DNA from: Coriobacteriaceae bacterium AM48-5
GTDB taxonomy: Bacteria > Actinomycetota > Coriobacteriia > Coriobacteriales > Coriobacteriaceae
Length of the DNA: 28,259 nt
Assembly: GCA_027669525.1 (NCBI GenBank)
Contig: JAQEDJ010000029.1
Coordinates: 1-28,259, forward strand
Reading direction: 5' to 3'
Positions 8,028 to 16,932 of the stretch are shown in pieces. Every line of letters begins with the position of its first letter. Position 1 is the first letter of the stretch. A model generated the notes under the pieces. The model saw only the letters and a program-made list of their open reading frames with translations. It was not told where the DNA came from and searched no databases. A program made the translations under genes and the position numbers.

Positions 8028-9533
8028 ATGAAGCGTGCAAGTGGCGTCCTCATGCCCGTCTCATCCCTGCCCGGACCGTACGGCATCGGCGGCTTTGGCT
8101 GGAACGCCTACGACTTTGTCGATTTCCTCGCCTCGTGCAAACAACATTATTGGCAGATTCTGCCCCTTACGACGACGAGCTATGGCGACTCGCCCTATCA
8201 GTCGTTCTCGGCCCGTGCGGGCAACCCCAATTTCATCGACTTTGCCGAGCTTATCGAGGCAGGTTACCTGGAGCAGCGCGATATCGATGGCGTATACCTG
8301 GGCTCCGACCCCAACAATGTCGACTATGGCGCCATCTTTGGTGGCCGTCGTCAGATTCTCGACCGCGCCGCCGAGCGCTTTGCTGCCGACAAGCCGGCCG
8401 ATTTCGATGACTTTATCCAGGCCAACGAGGACTGGCTCATCCCCTACTGTGAGTTCATGACCGTCAAAGAGGAGTGCGGTCTCAAGGCGTTTTGGGAGTG
8501 GCCCGCGGAGCTCCGCACCCGCAGCGAGGCTTCCGCCAAGGTCTGCGCCGACCATCCGGCACGTATGCTCTACCACCAGATGACGCAATACTTCTTCGAT
8601 CGTCAGTGGAGCCGCCTCAAGGCCTATGCCAACGAGCGCGACATTCTCATCATCGGCGACCTGCCCATCTATGTCTCGCGTGACTCCGTCGAGATGTGGG
8701 CGACACCTGAGCTCTTTAAGATCGACGCCGCCGGCAATCCCGTGAGCGTCGCCGGCACGCCGCCCGACCAGTTCTCGGCTACCGGCCAGTACTGGGGCAA
8801 CCCCATCTACGACTGGGACGCCATGGAGGCCGACGGCTTCTCCTGGTGGGAGGGCCGCATTCGCGCCGCCCTCGACATGTACGACGTCATCCGCCTGGAT
8901 CACTTCCGCGGCTTCGAGGCCTATTGGGAGGTGCCGTTCTCCTCGCCTGATTCGTCCTACGGTTCGTGGACGCAGGGTCCCGGCCTCAAGCTCTTCAAGA
9001 CACTCGAGGAAAAGCTCGGCACGCTGCCCATCATCGCCGAGGACCTGGGCTTCCTCACCCCCGGCGTCATCGATATGCGCGACAACTCGGGCTTCCCCGG
9101 CATGAAGATCCTGCAGTTTGCCTTTGAGGGCACCAACTCGTACTACCTGCCGCACAACTACATTGCCAACACCGTCGCCTACGTGGGCACCCACGACAAC
9201 GAGACGGCACGCGGCTGGTTTGAAGGAACGGCTACCCCGCGTCAGCGCGAGCAGACAGCCCTGTACACCCATCAGCAGGCCGGCGAACCCATCGCCGACG
9301 CGCTCAACCGAACCATCGCAGCCAGCGTGAGCGACACGTGCATCTACACCATGCAGGACCTGCTCAACTTGGGCAACGAGGCGCGCATCAACACCCCCGC
9401 CACGCTGGGCGGCAACTGGACCTGGCGCATGCTCGACGGCGCCATCACCCGCGAGCTCGAGCACAAACTCACCGACTGGACCGAGACCTACTTCCGCATC
9501 CCGTCGGAAGCCGAAATCGAGCTTCCTCAATAG
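8028..9533 (+). CDS. malQ: 4-alpha-glucanotransferase (amylomaltase)
   Basis: MalQ transfers glucan segments between maltodextrins, releasing glucose and producing longer chains that phosphorylase can attack. The protein is a GH77 enzyme of 501 residues, full length for the short bacterial type. It shows RASGVLMPVSSLPGPYGIG at the N-terminus, DLPIYVSRDS (211-220), VIRLDHFRGFEAYW with nucleophile Asp291, IIAEDLG with acid/base Glu338, and VGTHDNET with Asp390. The frame extends to TTG 8013 and GTG 8016, but ATG 8028 has GGTGAG seven bases upstream and gives the usual N-terminus. It probably forms an operon with glgP 128 bases downstream, driven by the GntR-operator promoter at 7912-7941. Confidence 0.95.
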   Translation: MKRASGVLMPVSSLPGPYGIGGFGWNAYDFVDFLASCKQHYWQILPLTTTSYGDSPYQSFSARAGNPNFIDFAELIEAGYLEQRDIDGVYLGSDPNNVDYGAIFGGRRQILDRAAERFAADKPADFDDFIQANEDWLIPYCEFMTVKEECGLKAFWEWPAELRTRSEASAKVCADHPARMLYHQMTQYFFDRQWSRLKAYANERDILIIGDLPIYVSRDSVEMWATPELFKIDAAGNPVSVAGTPPDQFSATGQYWGNPIYDWDAMEADGFSWWEGRIRAALDMYDVIRLDHFRGFEAYWEVPFSSPDSSYGSWTQGPGLKLFKTLEEKLGTLPIIAEDLGFLTPGVIDMRDNSGFPGMKILQFAFEGTNSYYLPHNYIANTVAYVGTHDNETARGWFEGTATPRQREQTALYTHQQAGEPIADALNRTIAASVSDTCIYTMQDLLNLGNEARINTPATLGGNWTWRMLDGAITRELEHKLTDWTETYFRIPSEAEIELPQ

Positions 9534-9580
9534 GAGCTACCGCGCCCGACCCCTCCCCACCGTGCGGACGCGCTTGCTTA

Positions 9581-9614
9581 CCCGCGCGAGGCCACCCCAA
9601 TCCCCTCGCGCGGG
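9581..9614 (+). other. Intercistronic hairpin between malQ and glgP
   Basis: CCCGCGCGAGG (9581-9591) pairs perfectly with CCTCGCGCGGG (9604-9614) around a 12-base loop. Only ATTCTT follows, so read-through into glgP is likely. It may stabilise or process the message, giving unequal malQ and glgP levels. A small TGTAAT/ATTACA repeat (9635-9652) adjoins the glgP ribosome site. Confidence 0.65.
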
Positions 9615-9661
9615 ATTCTTATGAATTGCAGACATGTAATCAACCCATTACAGGAGGAAAC

Positions 9662-11929
9662 ATGCCCCAAATTAACCTCATGGAACTCGCCGAGCAGTCT
9701 TTTGGCACCTCGCTCGAGCAGCTCGACGACCGTCGCATTTACAAGCTGCTGGTCAAACTCGTGCAGGAGCGCTCCGCCGCCTGCCCGCTCAACAACGGCA
9801 AGAAAAAGCTCTATTACATTTCCGCCGAATTTTTGATCGGCAAGCTGCTCATCAACAACATGATCGACCTCGGCATCTACGACGAGGTTAAGGACCAGCT
9901 CACCGCCGCAGGCCACGACCTCAACAAGATCGAGGAGTTCGAGGTCGAGCCGTCGCTCGGCAACGGCGGCCTGGGCCGCCTGGCCGCATGCTTCCTGGAT
10001 TCCATCGCCACGCTGGGCTTGACCGGCGATGGCGTGGGCCTCAACTATCACTACGGCCTGTTCCGTCAGCGCTTTGTCGACAACCAGCAGAAGGCCGTCC
10101 CCGACGAGTGGCTCGGTGAGCAGGACATCCTAGTCGACGACGACCGCTCCTACACCGTCGAGTTCGGCGATTTTGCCGTTACCTCCAAGCTCGTCAACAT
10201 CGACGTGCCCGGTTACGGCCAGCCCACCAAGAACCGTCTGCGCCTGTTCGACCTGGCGAGCGTCGACGACGGCCTGGTCCCCGGCAGCTCCATCGACTTC
10301 GACAAGACCGAGATCGCCAAGAACCTCACCTTGTTCCTCTACCCCGACGATTCCGACGAGCAGGGCCGCCTGCTTCGCATCTACCAGGAATACTTCATGG
10401 TGAGCAACGCCGCCCAGCTCCTGATCGACGAGGCCATCGAGCGCGGCAGCAACCTGCACGATCTGGCCGACTACGCCGTGGTCCAAATTAACGACACGCA
10501 CCCCACCATGGTCATCCCCGAGCTCATTCGCTTGCTCACCACCGAGCACGACATCGAGTTTGACGAAGCCGTGACCATCGTACGCTCCATGGTCGCCTAC
10601 ACTAACCACACGATTCTCGCCGAGGCGCTCGAGAAGTGGCCGCTCGCCAGCCTGCAGAAGGTCTCGCCCGCCATCGCCGACATTATCGTCAAGCTCGATG
10701 AGATCGCAAAGGCAGAGCACGACGACCCGCGCGTCGCCATCATCGACGAATACGACACCGTCCACATGGCCCACATGGACATCCACTTTGGCTTCTCCAT
10801 CAACGGCGTCGCCGCACTCCACACCAAGATTCTGGAGGACACCGAGCTTCATCCGTTCTACGAGATCTATCCCGAGAAGTTCTCCAACAAGACCAACGGC
10901 ATCACCTTCCGCCGCTGGATCCATGGAGCCAACCCCGCGCTCGCCAGCCTGCTCGACGATGTAATCGGCACCGACTGGCGCAGCACCGGCGATCTGAGCA
11001 AACTCGCCAAGTTCGCCGACGACAAGGACGTTCTTGAGCGCCTGGCCGCCACCAAGGTCGAGGCCAAGGCCATCATGCGCCAGTTCATGGCGCTCGAGCA
11101 GGGCGTGACCATTCCCTCCAACGCCATCATCGACGTCCAGGTCAAGCGCATCCACGAGTACAAGCGTCAGCAGATGCTCGCGCTCTACATCATCTGGAAG
11201 TACTTCGATATCAAGAACGGCAACAGGCCTAAGCACCCTGTCACCATCATCTTTGGCGGCAAGGCGGCGCCTGCCTACACTATCGCGCAGGACATCATCC
11301 ATCTGATCCTGACGCTGTCGCAGTGGATTGCAAACGACCCCGACGTGGCTCCCTACCTGCAGGTTGTCATGATCGAGAACTACAACGTCACCGCCGCCGA
11401 GCGCGTGATCCCCGCCGCTGACATCTCCGAGCAGATCAGCCTGGCCTCCAAGGAGGCGAGCGGCACCTCCAACATGAAGTTCATGCTCAACGGCGCCCTA
11501 ACCCTGTGCACGCTCGACGGTGCCAACGTGGAGATTGCCGAGCTCGTGGGCGACGAGAACATCTATACCTTTGGTGCCTCGTCCAAACAGGTCGAGCAGC
11601 TCTACGCCGACGGCACCTACAACGCCGGCGCGCTCTACCGCAAGCCCGGAATTAAACTGCTGGTGGACTTCATCACCAACCCGGCCTTTATGGCAACCGG
11701 CAACGCCGAGCGCCTGCAGCGCCTGCACGACGACATTAAGGGCAAGGACTGGTTTATGGCCCTGCTCGACATTGAGGAGTACATCCAGACCAAGGAGCGC
11801 GTGCTGGCCGACTACGAGGACCAGGACGCCTGGATGCGCAAGGCGCTCATCAATATCGCCAACGCCGGCACCTTCTCGTCCGACCGTACGATCTCCCAGT
11901 ACAACGACGAGATCTGGCACCTGAGCTAG
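9662..11929 (+). CDS. glgP: Glycogen/maltodextrin phosphorylase
   Basis: A GT35 phosphorylase that removes terminal glucose from alpha-1,4-glucans as glucose-1-phosphate. The 755-residue protein is slightly shorter than E. coli GlgP/MalP (about 800-815), as in some actinobacterial forms. Clear family features are YYISAEFLIGKLL near the N-terminus, EPSLGNGGLGRLAACFLDS, QINDTHPTM, NKTNGITFRRW, and the pyridoxal-phosphate signature EASGTSNMKFMLNG with the cofactor-binding Lys606. ATG 9662 follows a strong AGGAGGAAA site; the longer upstream frame overlaps malQ and is not real. It follows malQ and completes a maltodextrin-degrading pair. Whether glycogen or imported maltodextrin is the main substrate cannot be read, though the transporter genes nearby favour maltodextrin. 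Confidence 0.95.
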   Translation: MPQINLMELAEQSFGTSLEQLDDRRIYKLLVKLVQERSAACPLNNGKKKLYYISAEFLIGKLLINNMIDLGIYDEVKDQLTAAGHDLNKIEEFEVEPSLGNGGLGRLAACFLDSIATLGLTGDGVGLNYHYGLFRQRFVDNQQKAVPDEWLGEQDILVDDDRSYTVEFGDFAVTSKLVNIDVPGYGQPTKNRLRLFDLASVDDGLVPGSSIDFDKTEIAKNLTLFLYPDDSDEQGRLLRIYQEYFMVSNAAQLLIDEAIERGSNLHDLADYAVVQINDTHPTMVIPELIRLLTTEHDIEFDEAVTIVRSMVAYTNHTILAEALEKWPLASLQKVSPAIADIIVKLDEIAKAEHDDPRVAIIDEYDTVHMAHMDIHFGFSINGVAALHTKILEDTELHPFYEIYPEKFSNKTNGITFRRWIHGANPALASLLDDVIGTDWRSTGDLSKLAKFADDKDVLERLAATKVEAKAIMRQFMALEQGVTIPSNAIIDVQVKRIHEYKRQQMLALYIIWKYFDIKNGNRPKHPVTIIFGGKAAPAYTIAQDIIHLILTLSQWIANDPDVAPYLQVVMIENYNVTAAERVIPAADISEQISLASKEASGTSNMKFMLNGALTLCTLDGANVEIAELVGDENIYTFGASSKQVEQLYADGTYNAGALYRKPGIKLLVDFITNPAFMATGNAERLQRLHDDIKGKDWFMALLDIEEYIQTKERVLADYEDQDAWMRKALINIANAGTFSSDRTISQYNDEIWHLS

Positions 11930-11957
11930 CTCATTCTCCTTACCCATCCTCTTGAGA

Positions 11958-11989
11958 AACGGAGTCGTGGCAACACGGCTCCGTTTTTT
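11958..11989 (+). terminator. glgP intrinsic terminator
   Basis: AACGGAGTCGTG (11958-11969), GCAA tetraloop, and CACGGCTCCGTT (11974-11985) with one G-T pair, running into a T-tract to 11989. It ends the malQ-glgP transcript 29 bases after the stop. Confidence 0.92.
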
Positions 11990-12029
11990 GTGCCCGCACG
12001 TTACCCTGTGATCCGACTCGGCCAAACAA

Positions 12030-12245
12030 TCTCGATCCGTAGCAATTACTCAACCAAAACGGTCCCAGCCGTTACAGATTGAGACATACCGGCCCCTCCC
12101 CTTGGGTTTATCTCAATCTGTAACATCTAGCAGGTGTAATTCGCCTTTGGTGTTACAGATTTAGATGAAATGGTTAGCTCAGCGGAACCGTCTCGATCTG
12201 TAACATCTAACGTCCGAAATCGGCCCTATCCGTTACAGATCGAGA
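12030..12245. repeat. Array of six alternating-orientation 14-bp repeats at ~40-bp period
   Basis: The unit TCTCGATCTGTAAC occurs forward at 12030-12043 (degenerate), 12111-12124 and 12191-12204, and reversed at 12071-12084, 12152-12165 and 12232-12245. Start-to-start distances are 41, 40, 41, 39 and 41 bp. Each forward-reverse pair encloses exactly 27 bases of non-repeated sequence, and each 27-base loop contains its own small hairpin of different sequence (for example CCGA/TCGG in the last). The last pair is a perfect 14-bp match. The array fills the 456-bp gap between convergent glgP and the ABC-transporter ATPase gene, between their terminators. There is no cas gene and the alternating orientation rules out a CRISPR array. 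Function unknown. Confidence 0.88.
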
Positions 12246-12269
12246 CAAACGACCGGTCAGACAGTCCCA

Positions 12270-12317
12270 ACACAAAGAAAGGCTCCCCTCTCGCCCAGTG
12301 GACGGGAGGGGAGCCTT
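12270..12317 (-). terminator. Terminator of the sugar ABC-transporter operon
   Basis: AAGGCTCCCCTC (12279-12290) and GAGGGGAGCCTT (12306-12317) form a perfect 12-bp stem. On the minus strand it is followed by TTTCTTTG, fitting termination after the ATPase gene. A second, shorter hairpin (12368-12387) overlaps the stop codon of that gene. Confidence 0.82.
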
Positions 12318-12385
12318 ATATGTGACCGCGGCAAAAGGATGGCAAAGCCGCAGTCGCCCAAAGGAAGGGCCTGGTTGCACCGGGC

Positions 12386-13585
12386 CTAGATAAGGTTCTT
12401 GCCAGAGACCTTATCGAAGAGGTGGGTCGCGTTCTTCTCAAACTTGAACCAGATGGGGTCGCCCGCCTTGAGCGCGCCCTTGGCCTCGAGGTCGACGACG
12501 GGAATGATCAGGACGAACTGGCCATCGGGAGCGGTCACGTGGACATGCTCGGTCGAACCCATGAGCTCGGTCACCTCGACGGTACCCTGGAGCGCGCCCT
12601 CCTCGTCCTTGTCGGCAAGCAGAATCTGCTCGGGACGCACGCCGGCCGTGATCTCCTTCACGTCGCCGCCGTCCCAGTTGAGAGCAAGCTGAGCGCAGGT
12701 CTCGGGGGCGAGCGCCACGTTCATATCCTCGGTCTTGACGGTAAAGCCGTTGCCCGAGCGCACCAGCTGGGCATCGAAGAAGTTCATCTGCGGCACGCCG
12801 ATAAAGCCGGCGACGAAGATGTTCGCGGGATGGTTGAAGACCTCCTGCGGGGTGGCGATCTGCTGGACGACGCCGTCCTTCATGACCACGATACGGTCAC
12901 CGAGGGTCATAGCCTCGGTCTGGTCGTGAGTAACATAAATGAACGTGCCCTTGATCTCGTGGCGCAGCTTAATGAGCTCGGCACGCATCTGGTTACGAAG
13001 CTTGGCGTCCAGGTTGGACAGCGGCTCGTCCATCAGGAAGACCTTGGGGTCTCGCACGATGGCGCGGCCGATGGCGACGCGCTGGCGCTGGCCACCCGAA
13101 AGCGCCTTAGGCTTACGGTCGAGATACTCGGTAATGCCCAGGATCTCGGCAGCAGAGCGAACCTTGCGGTCGATCTCGTCCTTGGGGACCTTCTTGAGCT
13201 CAAGCGTAAATGCCATGTTCTCGTACACCGTCATATTGGGGTACAGAGCGTAGCTCTGGAACACCATGGCGATGTCGCGGTCCTTGGGCGCCACGTCGTT
13301 GACGCGCTTGCCGTCGATGAGCACGTCGCCCGAGGTAATGTCCTCCAGGCCGGCGACCATGCGCATCGTCGTGGACTTACCGCAGCCAGAGGGGCCAACG
13401 AGGACGATGAACTCCTGGTCGTGAACGGTGAGGTTGAAGTCCTCTACAGCGAGCACACCGTCCTCGGTAACCTTGAGGTTGTGCTTCTTCTCCTCGGTCT
13501 TCTTCTTTTTGCCAAAGAAGCCCTTCTTTTTTGACTCGTTGTTGGGATACACCTTCTGAACATGTTTGAGAACGATCTCGGCCAT
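12386..13585 (-). CDS. Carbohydrate ABC transporter ATP-binding protein (MsmK/UgpC/MalK type)
   Basis: This is the cytosolic ATPase that powers sugar import through the two permeases encoded just upstream in the operon. The 399-residue protein has Walker A GPSGCGKST (64-72), signature LSGGQRQRV (162-170), Walker B VFLMDEPLSNLDAK (182-195), switch His220 (YVTHDQTEAM), and a C-terminal TOBE-type regulatory domain (about 240-399) typical of MalK/UgpC. Unusually, residues about 17-36 are a Lys-rich insertion (KKKGFFGKKKKTEEKK) after the first beta strand, absent from standard MalK. ATPases of this type can serve several transporters. It lies a few bases after the annotated end of the second permease, but probably about 70 bases after that gene's true stop. 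Confidence 0.95.
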   Translation of the reverse strand: MAEIVLKHVQKVYPNNESKKKGFFGKKKKTEEKKHNLKVTEDGVLAVEDFNLTVHDQEFIVLVGPSGCGKSTTMRMVAGLEDITSGDVLIDGKRVNDVAPKDRDIAMVFQSYALYPNMTVYENMAFTLELKKVPKDEIDRKVRSAAEILGITEYLDRKPKALSGGQRQRVAIGRAIVRDPKVFLMDEPLSNLDAKLRNQMRAELIKLRHEIKGTFIYVTHDQTEAMTLGDRIVVMKDGVVQQIATPQEVFNHPANIFVAGFIGVPQMNFFDAQLVRSGNGFTVKTEDMNVALAPETCAQLALNWDGGDVKEITAGVRPEQILLADKDEEGALQGTVEVTELMGSTEHVHVTAPDGQFVLIIPVVDLEAKGALKAGDPIWFKFEKNATHLFDKVSGKNLI

Positions 13586-13589
13586 GTCT

Positions 13590-14492
13590 TTACCTTTCGA
13601 TACGCGGCGCCGCGCTGAGAGGCGCCGCCAAAACTTGCAAAACAGTTACGGCATCAGCCTTGACGGCACCTGCCACCACACCGTCGATGATGTACTTCTG
13701 GCAGAAGATGTACATGATGACGATGGGGATGACGACCATCATGATGCACGCCATCATGGGGCCGAGCTCGACGTGGCCATAGCCGCCACGGAAGTACTGG
13801 ATCAAGATAGGAATGGTCTTGTACTTGGTGGAGTCGAGCGTAAGGTAGGGCAGCAGATAGTCGTTCCAGACCCACATGGTCTCAAGGATGCCGACCGAAA
13901 GATAGGTGGGCTTCATAATGGGAAGGACGATCTTAAAGAACACTTGGACCGGGTTGCAGCCGTCGATCATGGCCGCTTCCTCAATCTCGAGCGGGATGTT
14001 CTTGACGAAGCCGGCGAACATAAAGACCGCGAGGCCCGCGCCAAAACCAAGGTAGATGAAGCAGATGTTAAACGGCGTGTTAAAGCCGATGCGGTCCGCG
14101 AGGTTGGACAGCGTGAACATGAGCATCTGGAACGGTACGACCATCGAGAAGACGAACAGGTAATAGAAGAAGTTCGAGATCTTGCTGTTGACGCGCACCA
14201 CGTACCAAGCGCACATGGAGCAGCACACCAGAATCAGCACGACCGACGTGACCGTGATGATAAGCGAGTACATAAACGCCGAGGCAAAGCCCTGCTCGTT
14301 CAGAGCGTGCACGTAGTTTGCGAGGCCGTTGAACGTCTCGGGCGTGAGCAGATCGAACGCCGTGGTGGTGCTGATTGCGGTCGCTTTCTTAAAGGAATTG
14401 AGCGCAATCATGAACACGGGGTAGATCCATGCGAGCGACAGGATCGTAAAGAAGATCGAGAGCGCGCGGTTGATAGCCTTATCGCGTTTCAT
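13590..14492 (-). CDS. Sugar ABC transporter permease, MalG-type
   Basis: An inner-membrane permease with six predicted hydrophobic segments and the ATPase-docking EAA loop EEAAMIDGCNPVQVFFKIVLPIMKP near residue 190. The ATG overlaps the previous permease stop as TAATG, implying translational coupling. The C-terminus is odd: family members usually end GVVAGAVKG, whereas here the frame runs on after GAVK for 22 hydrophilic residues across an intercistronic hairpin (13604-13628) and stops just before the ATPase start. Restoring one C at plus-strand 13658 would give GAVKG and a stop at 13654-13656, giving 279 residues, the usual length. The tail is therefore probably an artefact of a single-base deletion. 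Substrate is probably an alpha-glucoside or maltodextrin, from neighbours only. Confidence 0.93.
   Translation of the reverse strand: MKRDKAINRALSIFFTILSLAWIYPVFMIALNSFKKATAISTTTAFDLLTPETFNGLANYVHALNEQGFASAFMYSLIITVTSVVLILVCCSMCAWYVVRVNSKISNFFYYLFVFSMVVPFQMLMFTLSNLADRIGFNTPFNICFIYLGFGAGLAVFMFAGFVKNIPLEIEEAAMIDGCNPVQVFFKIVLPIMKPTYLSVGILETMWVWNDYLLPYLTLDSTKYKTIPILIQYFRGGYGHVELGPMMACIMMVVIPIVIMYIFCQKYIIDGVVAGAVKADAVTVLQVLAAPLSAAPRIER
13604..13628 (-). other. Intercistronic hairpin before the ATPase gene
   Basis: GCGGCGCC (13604-13611) and GGCGCCGC (13621-13628) form a perfect 8-bp stem with a 9-base loop. It lies inside the apparent C-terminal tail of the MalG-type permease, and would be non-coding if that gene ends at 13654. 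Confidence 0.55.
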
Positions 14493-15346
14493 TACTGCTG
14501 CACCTCCTTGGACCTCGTGGCCTTAAGCTGGATCATAGAAATAGCGACAACCAGGATGCAGAAGATAACTGCCTTGGCCTGACCGATGCCCTGCCATGCG
14601 ATGCCAGCACGCGAATAGAACGTGTTGTAGATGTTCAGGGCGAGCATCTCGGTGGAGTGCGCCGGGGCGCCACCGGTAAGGGCGAGGTTCTGGTCGAACA
14701 GCTTAAAGCCGTTGGTGATGGACAGGAACAGGCAGATGGTGATGGTCGGCATCAGGTTGGGGATCTTAACCTTCCAAAACGTCTGCCATGCCGTAGCGCC
14801 ATCGACCTTGGCGGCCTCGATGTAGTCAGACGGAATGGACTGCAGACCGGCGATGTAGATGATCATCATGTAGCCGACCTGTTGCCACAGGGTCAGGATG
14901 ATAAGGCCCCAGAAGCCAGCGGCGGAGTTGAGGGCGATAAGCTGGGCACCCACGTTGGAGAGCAGGCAGTTGATCAGAATCTGCCAAATGTAACCCAGTA
15001 CAATGCCGCCAATCAGGTTAGGCATAAAGAAAATCGTACGGAAGATGTTGGTGCCCTTGAGCGCCTTGCGAGTGAGCGCCTGCGCAATGGCCAGCGCGAT
15101 CACGTTGATGAGCACCGTCGACAGGAAGGCAAACGCCACGGTAAAGAAGAACGACGTGGAGAACTGCGGATCGGACAGCGCGCGCACGTAGTTCTCGATA
15201 CCGACAAAGTGCGCGTTATTGATGGTAATAAACTGGCAGAACGAGAGATAGAAACCCTGGATAAAGGGAATCACGAACCCGATCATAAACGCCAGGCACG
15301 TGGGCAGCATAAAGAGCGGCCACCAGCGCTTGAGTGCTTTGCCCAT
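14492..15346 (-). CDS. Sugar ABC transporter permease, MalF-type
   Basis: The partner permease of the transporter: 284 residues, six hydrophobic segments, with an N-terminal segment (WWPLFMLPTCLAFMIGFVIPFI) followed by the periplasmic loop. The conserved EAA loop YIEAAKVDGATAWQTFWKVKIPNLMP lies around residues 175-200. It lacks the large periplasmic insertion of enterobacterial MalF, as in most Gram-positive sugar permeases. Its stop overlaps the start of the MalG-type gene by one base. A strong hairpin separates it from the binding-protein gene upstream, so it is likely expressed at a lower level than the binding protein. Confidence 0.94.
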   Translation of the reverse strand: MGKALKRWWPLFMLPTCLAFMIGFVIPFIQGFYLSFCQFITINNAHFVGIENYVRALSDPQFSTSFFFTVAFAFLSTVLINVIALAIAQALTRKALKGTNIFRTIFFMPNLIGGIVLGYIWQILINCLLSNVGAQLIALNSAAGFWGLIILTLWQQVGYMMIIYIAGLQSIPSDYIEAAKVDGATAWQTFWKVKIPNLMPTITICLFLSITNGFKLFDQNLALTGGAPAHSTEMLALNIYNTFYSRAGIAWQGIGQAKAVIFCILVVAISMIQLKATRSKEVQQ

Positions 15347-15366
15347 AGAAGGGTCCTTTCAATATG

Positions 15367-15402
15367 CAGGGGGCGGGCAAACCTACGTCTGCCCGCCCCC
15401 TG
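15367..15402 (-). other. Strong intercistronic hairpin between binding-protein and permease genes
   Basis: CAGGGGGCGGGCA (15367-15379) pairs perfectly with TGCCCGCCCCCTG (15390-15402), 13 bp around a 10-base loop, with no T-tract on either side. In sugar ABC operons such hairpins typically protect the upstream message or partly terminate, so that the binding protein is made in excess over the permeases. That role is inferred from position. Confidence 0.75.
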
Positions 15403-15433
15403 TCGCTAATCAGATAGCTTGGGCAGCAACTGC

Positions 15434-16749
15434 TTACTCGGAAGCAGCCTTCTCGGTCTTCCAGCCATCGACGAAGGCGTTCTTGACGCCGTCCCACTTG
15501 GTGTTGTCGGCAGCATAAGCGATGAGAGCCTGCTTGAGGTTCTTCTTCCACTCCTCGGAGGGGATGTAAACGAAGTCCCAAGCGACGGTCTTCTTGCCGT
15601 CCTTGGCCATAGCAACGGCCTGCTGAGAGAAGACGTTGGTGGTCTCCTTAGCGCTCTTGAACGGGGCGGTCAGACCCATCTTGTCAGCGATGATGCTGGT
15701 GGCGGTGTCAGAAGTGACGCACCAATACATGAAGTCCTCGGTGGCCTTCTGGGCATCCTCGGAAGCCTGGGAGCTGACGCACCAGTAGTTCTCGCCGCCG
15801 GAGCACAGGCCCTGGTTCTCCTCGCCGTCGACGCCGATGTAGATCGGCAGCATGCCGAGCTGGTCGTCGGTCATACCGGCCTTGGTGAGGTCGGCGTAGG
15901 CCCAAGAGCCGTTCTGATAGAAGACGGCCTTGCCGGTTGCGAACTCGTTGGTGGCGTCGTCACCGGTCTTGGAGGCGAGCTGCGAAGGATCGCAGGTGGA
16001 GTCGGTGATATACAGGTCGAAGATCTGCTTAAAGTTGTCGAGATACTCGCCCTTGATCTCGTCGTCCTCCTGATTGTGCTCCTTCTCGAACTCGTAGTAG
16101 AGCGGGAGGTTGGCGAGGTGCGTGGTGTAGCGCCAGCTGGAGGAGTCATCCATACCGGCGGAAGTGAAGGCACCGTCAACGCCGAGCTCGTCCTTGCGGG
16201 CCTGGATGTCATCGGCGCAAGCTTCAGCTTGTCGAAGGAGTTGATGTCCTCGGCCTTGTAGCCGGCCTTCTCGAGGAGCTCCTTGTTGTAGATGATGCCG
16301 TAGCTCTCCTGAACCCAGTCGATACCCAGATCCTTGCCGTCGGACTGCAGCGCCAGGGAGTCGTCGATGAGCTCGCCGCGGAGCTTGGTGTCGGAAAGAT
16401 CGGCGCAGTAGTCCTTCCAGTTCTTAAGGCCGGTGGGGCCGTTGACCTGGAACAGCGTCGGAGCGGAGCTCTTGGACATCTCGGACTTGAGCTTCTCCTC
16501 GTAGGTGTTGGAGGCGGCGGTCACGATCTTGACCTCGACGCCCTTCTCCTTCTTGTACGCCTTGGCGATCTCCTTCCACTCCTTGTCGACCTCGGGCTTG
16601 AACTGGAGGAAGTAGACCTCGGCAGCGTCACCAGAAGCAGAGGAGCCAGAGCCGGCAGAACCACCGCAGCCCACGAGGCCCAGACCAAGAACCGCAGCCG
16701 CGGAACCAGCAAAGCCCAGGAACTGCCTTCTGCTCATTTCGTTCTTCAT
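15434..16749 (-). pseudogene. Sugar ABC transporter substrate-binding lipoprotein, one 1-base deletion
   Basis: An extracellular solute-binding protein (family 1) that hands sugar to the permeases encoded downstream. The N-terminus combines a Tat motif (SRRQFLGFAG) with a lipobox (LVGCGG), indicating a folded-export lipoprotein anchored at Cys. Mature sequence from EVYFLQFKPEVDKEWKEIAKAY is typical of the fold. The frame shifts at plus-strand 16222/16223, after NSFDKLK: adding one base restores LKACADDIQARKDELGVDGAF and joins the downstream frame to AASE and the stop at 15434, giving about 438 residues, a normal length. It may be an assembly error. ATG 16749 has AAGGGTGG eight bases upstream; an in-frame ATG at 16767 lacks one. 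First structural gene after the GntR terminator, with its own operator-like sites. Confidence 0.88.
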
Positions 16750-16857
16750 TACAATCCACCCTTTCACACCGTGGCGGCACCCTTTGCCGCCGCCTTCGGA
16801 GATTGGCTCGGGGACTTTGCCCCTTTTGCTGACTTGTACAATACGCTATTTGGCTAG

Positions 16858-16869
16858 TTGTTTGAACAA
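16858..16869. promoter_or_regulatory. Operator-like palindrome upstream of the binding-protein gene
   Basis: TTGTTTGAACAA is a near match to the TTGTnTAnACAA pattern, with G instead of A in the centre. It lies 109 bases upstream of the binding-protein start. No clean -35/-10 pair is visible near it. Confidence 0.4.
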
Positions 16870-16932
16870 GTATTACTAGAGCGGTAGAAAAACTTCGGTG
16901 AACGGTAATTTCGACTTGATACTTGACAAGTT

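Noticed and set aside
12030..12245. CRISPR array
   Set aside because: Repeats are only 14 bp and alternate in orientation, and there are no cas genes in the window.
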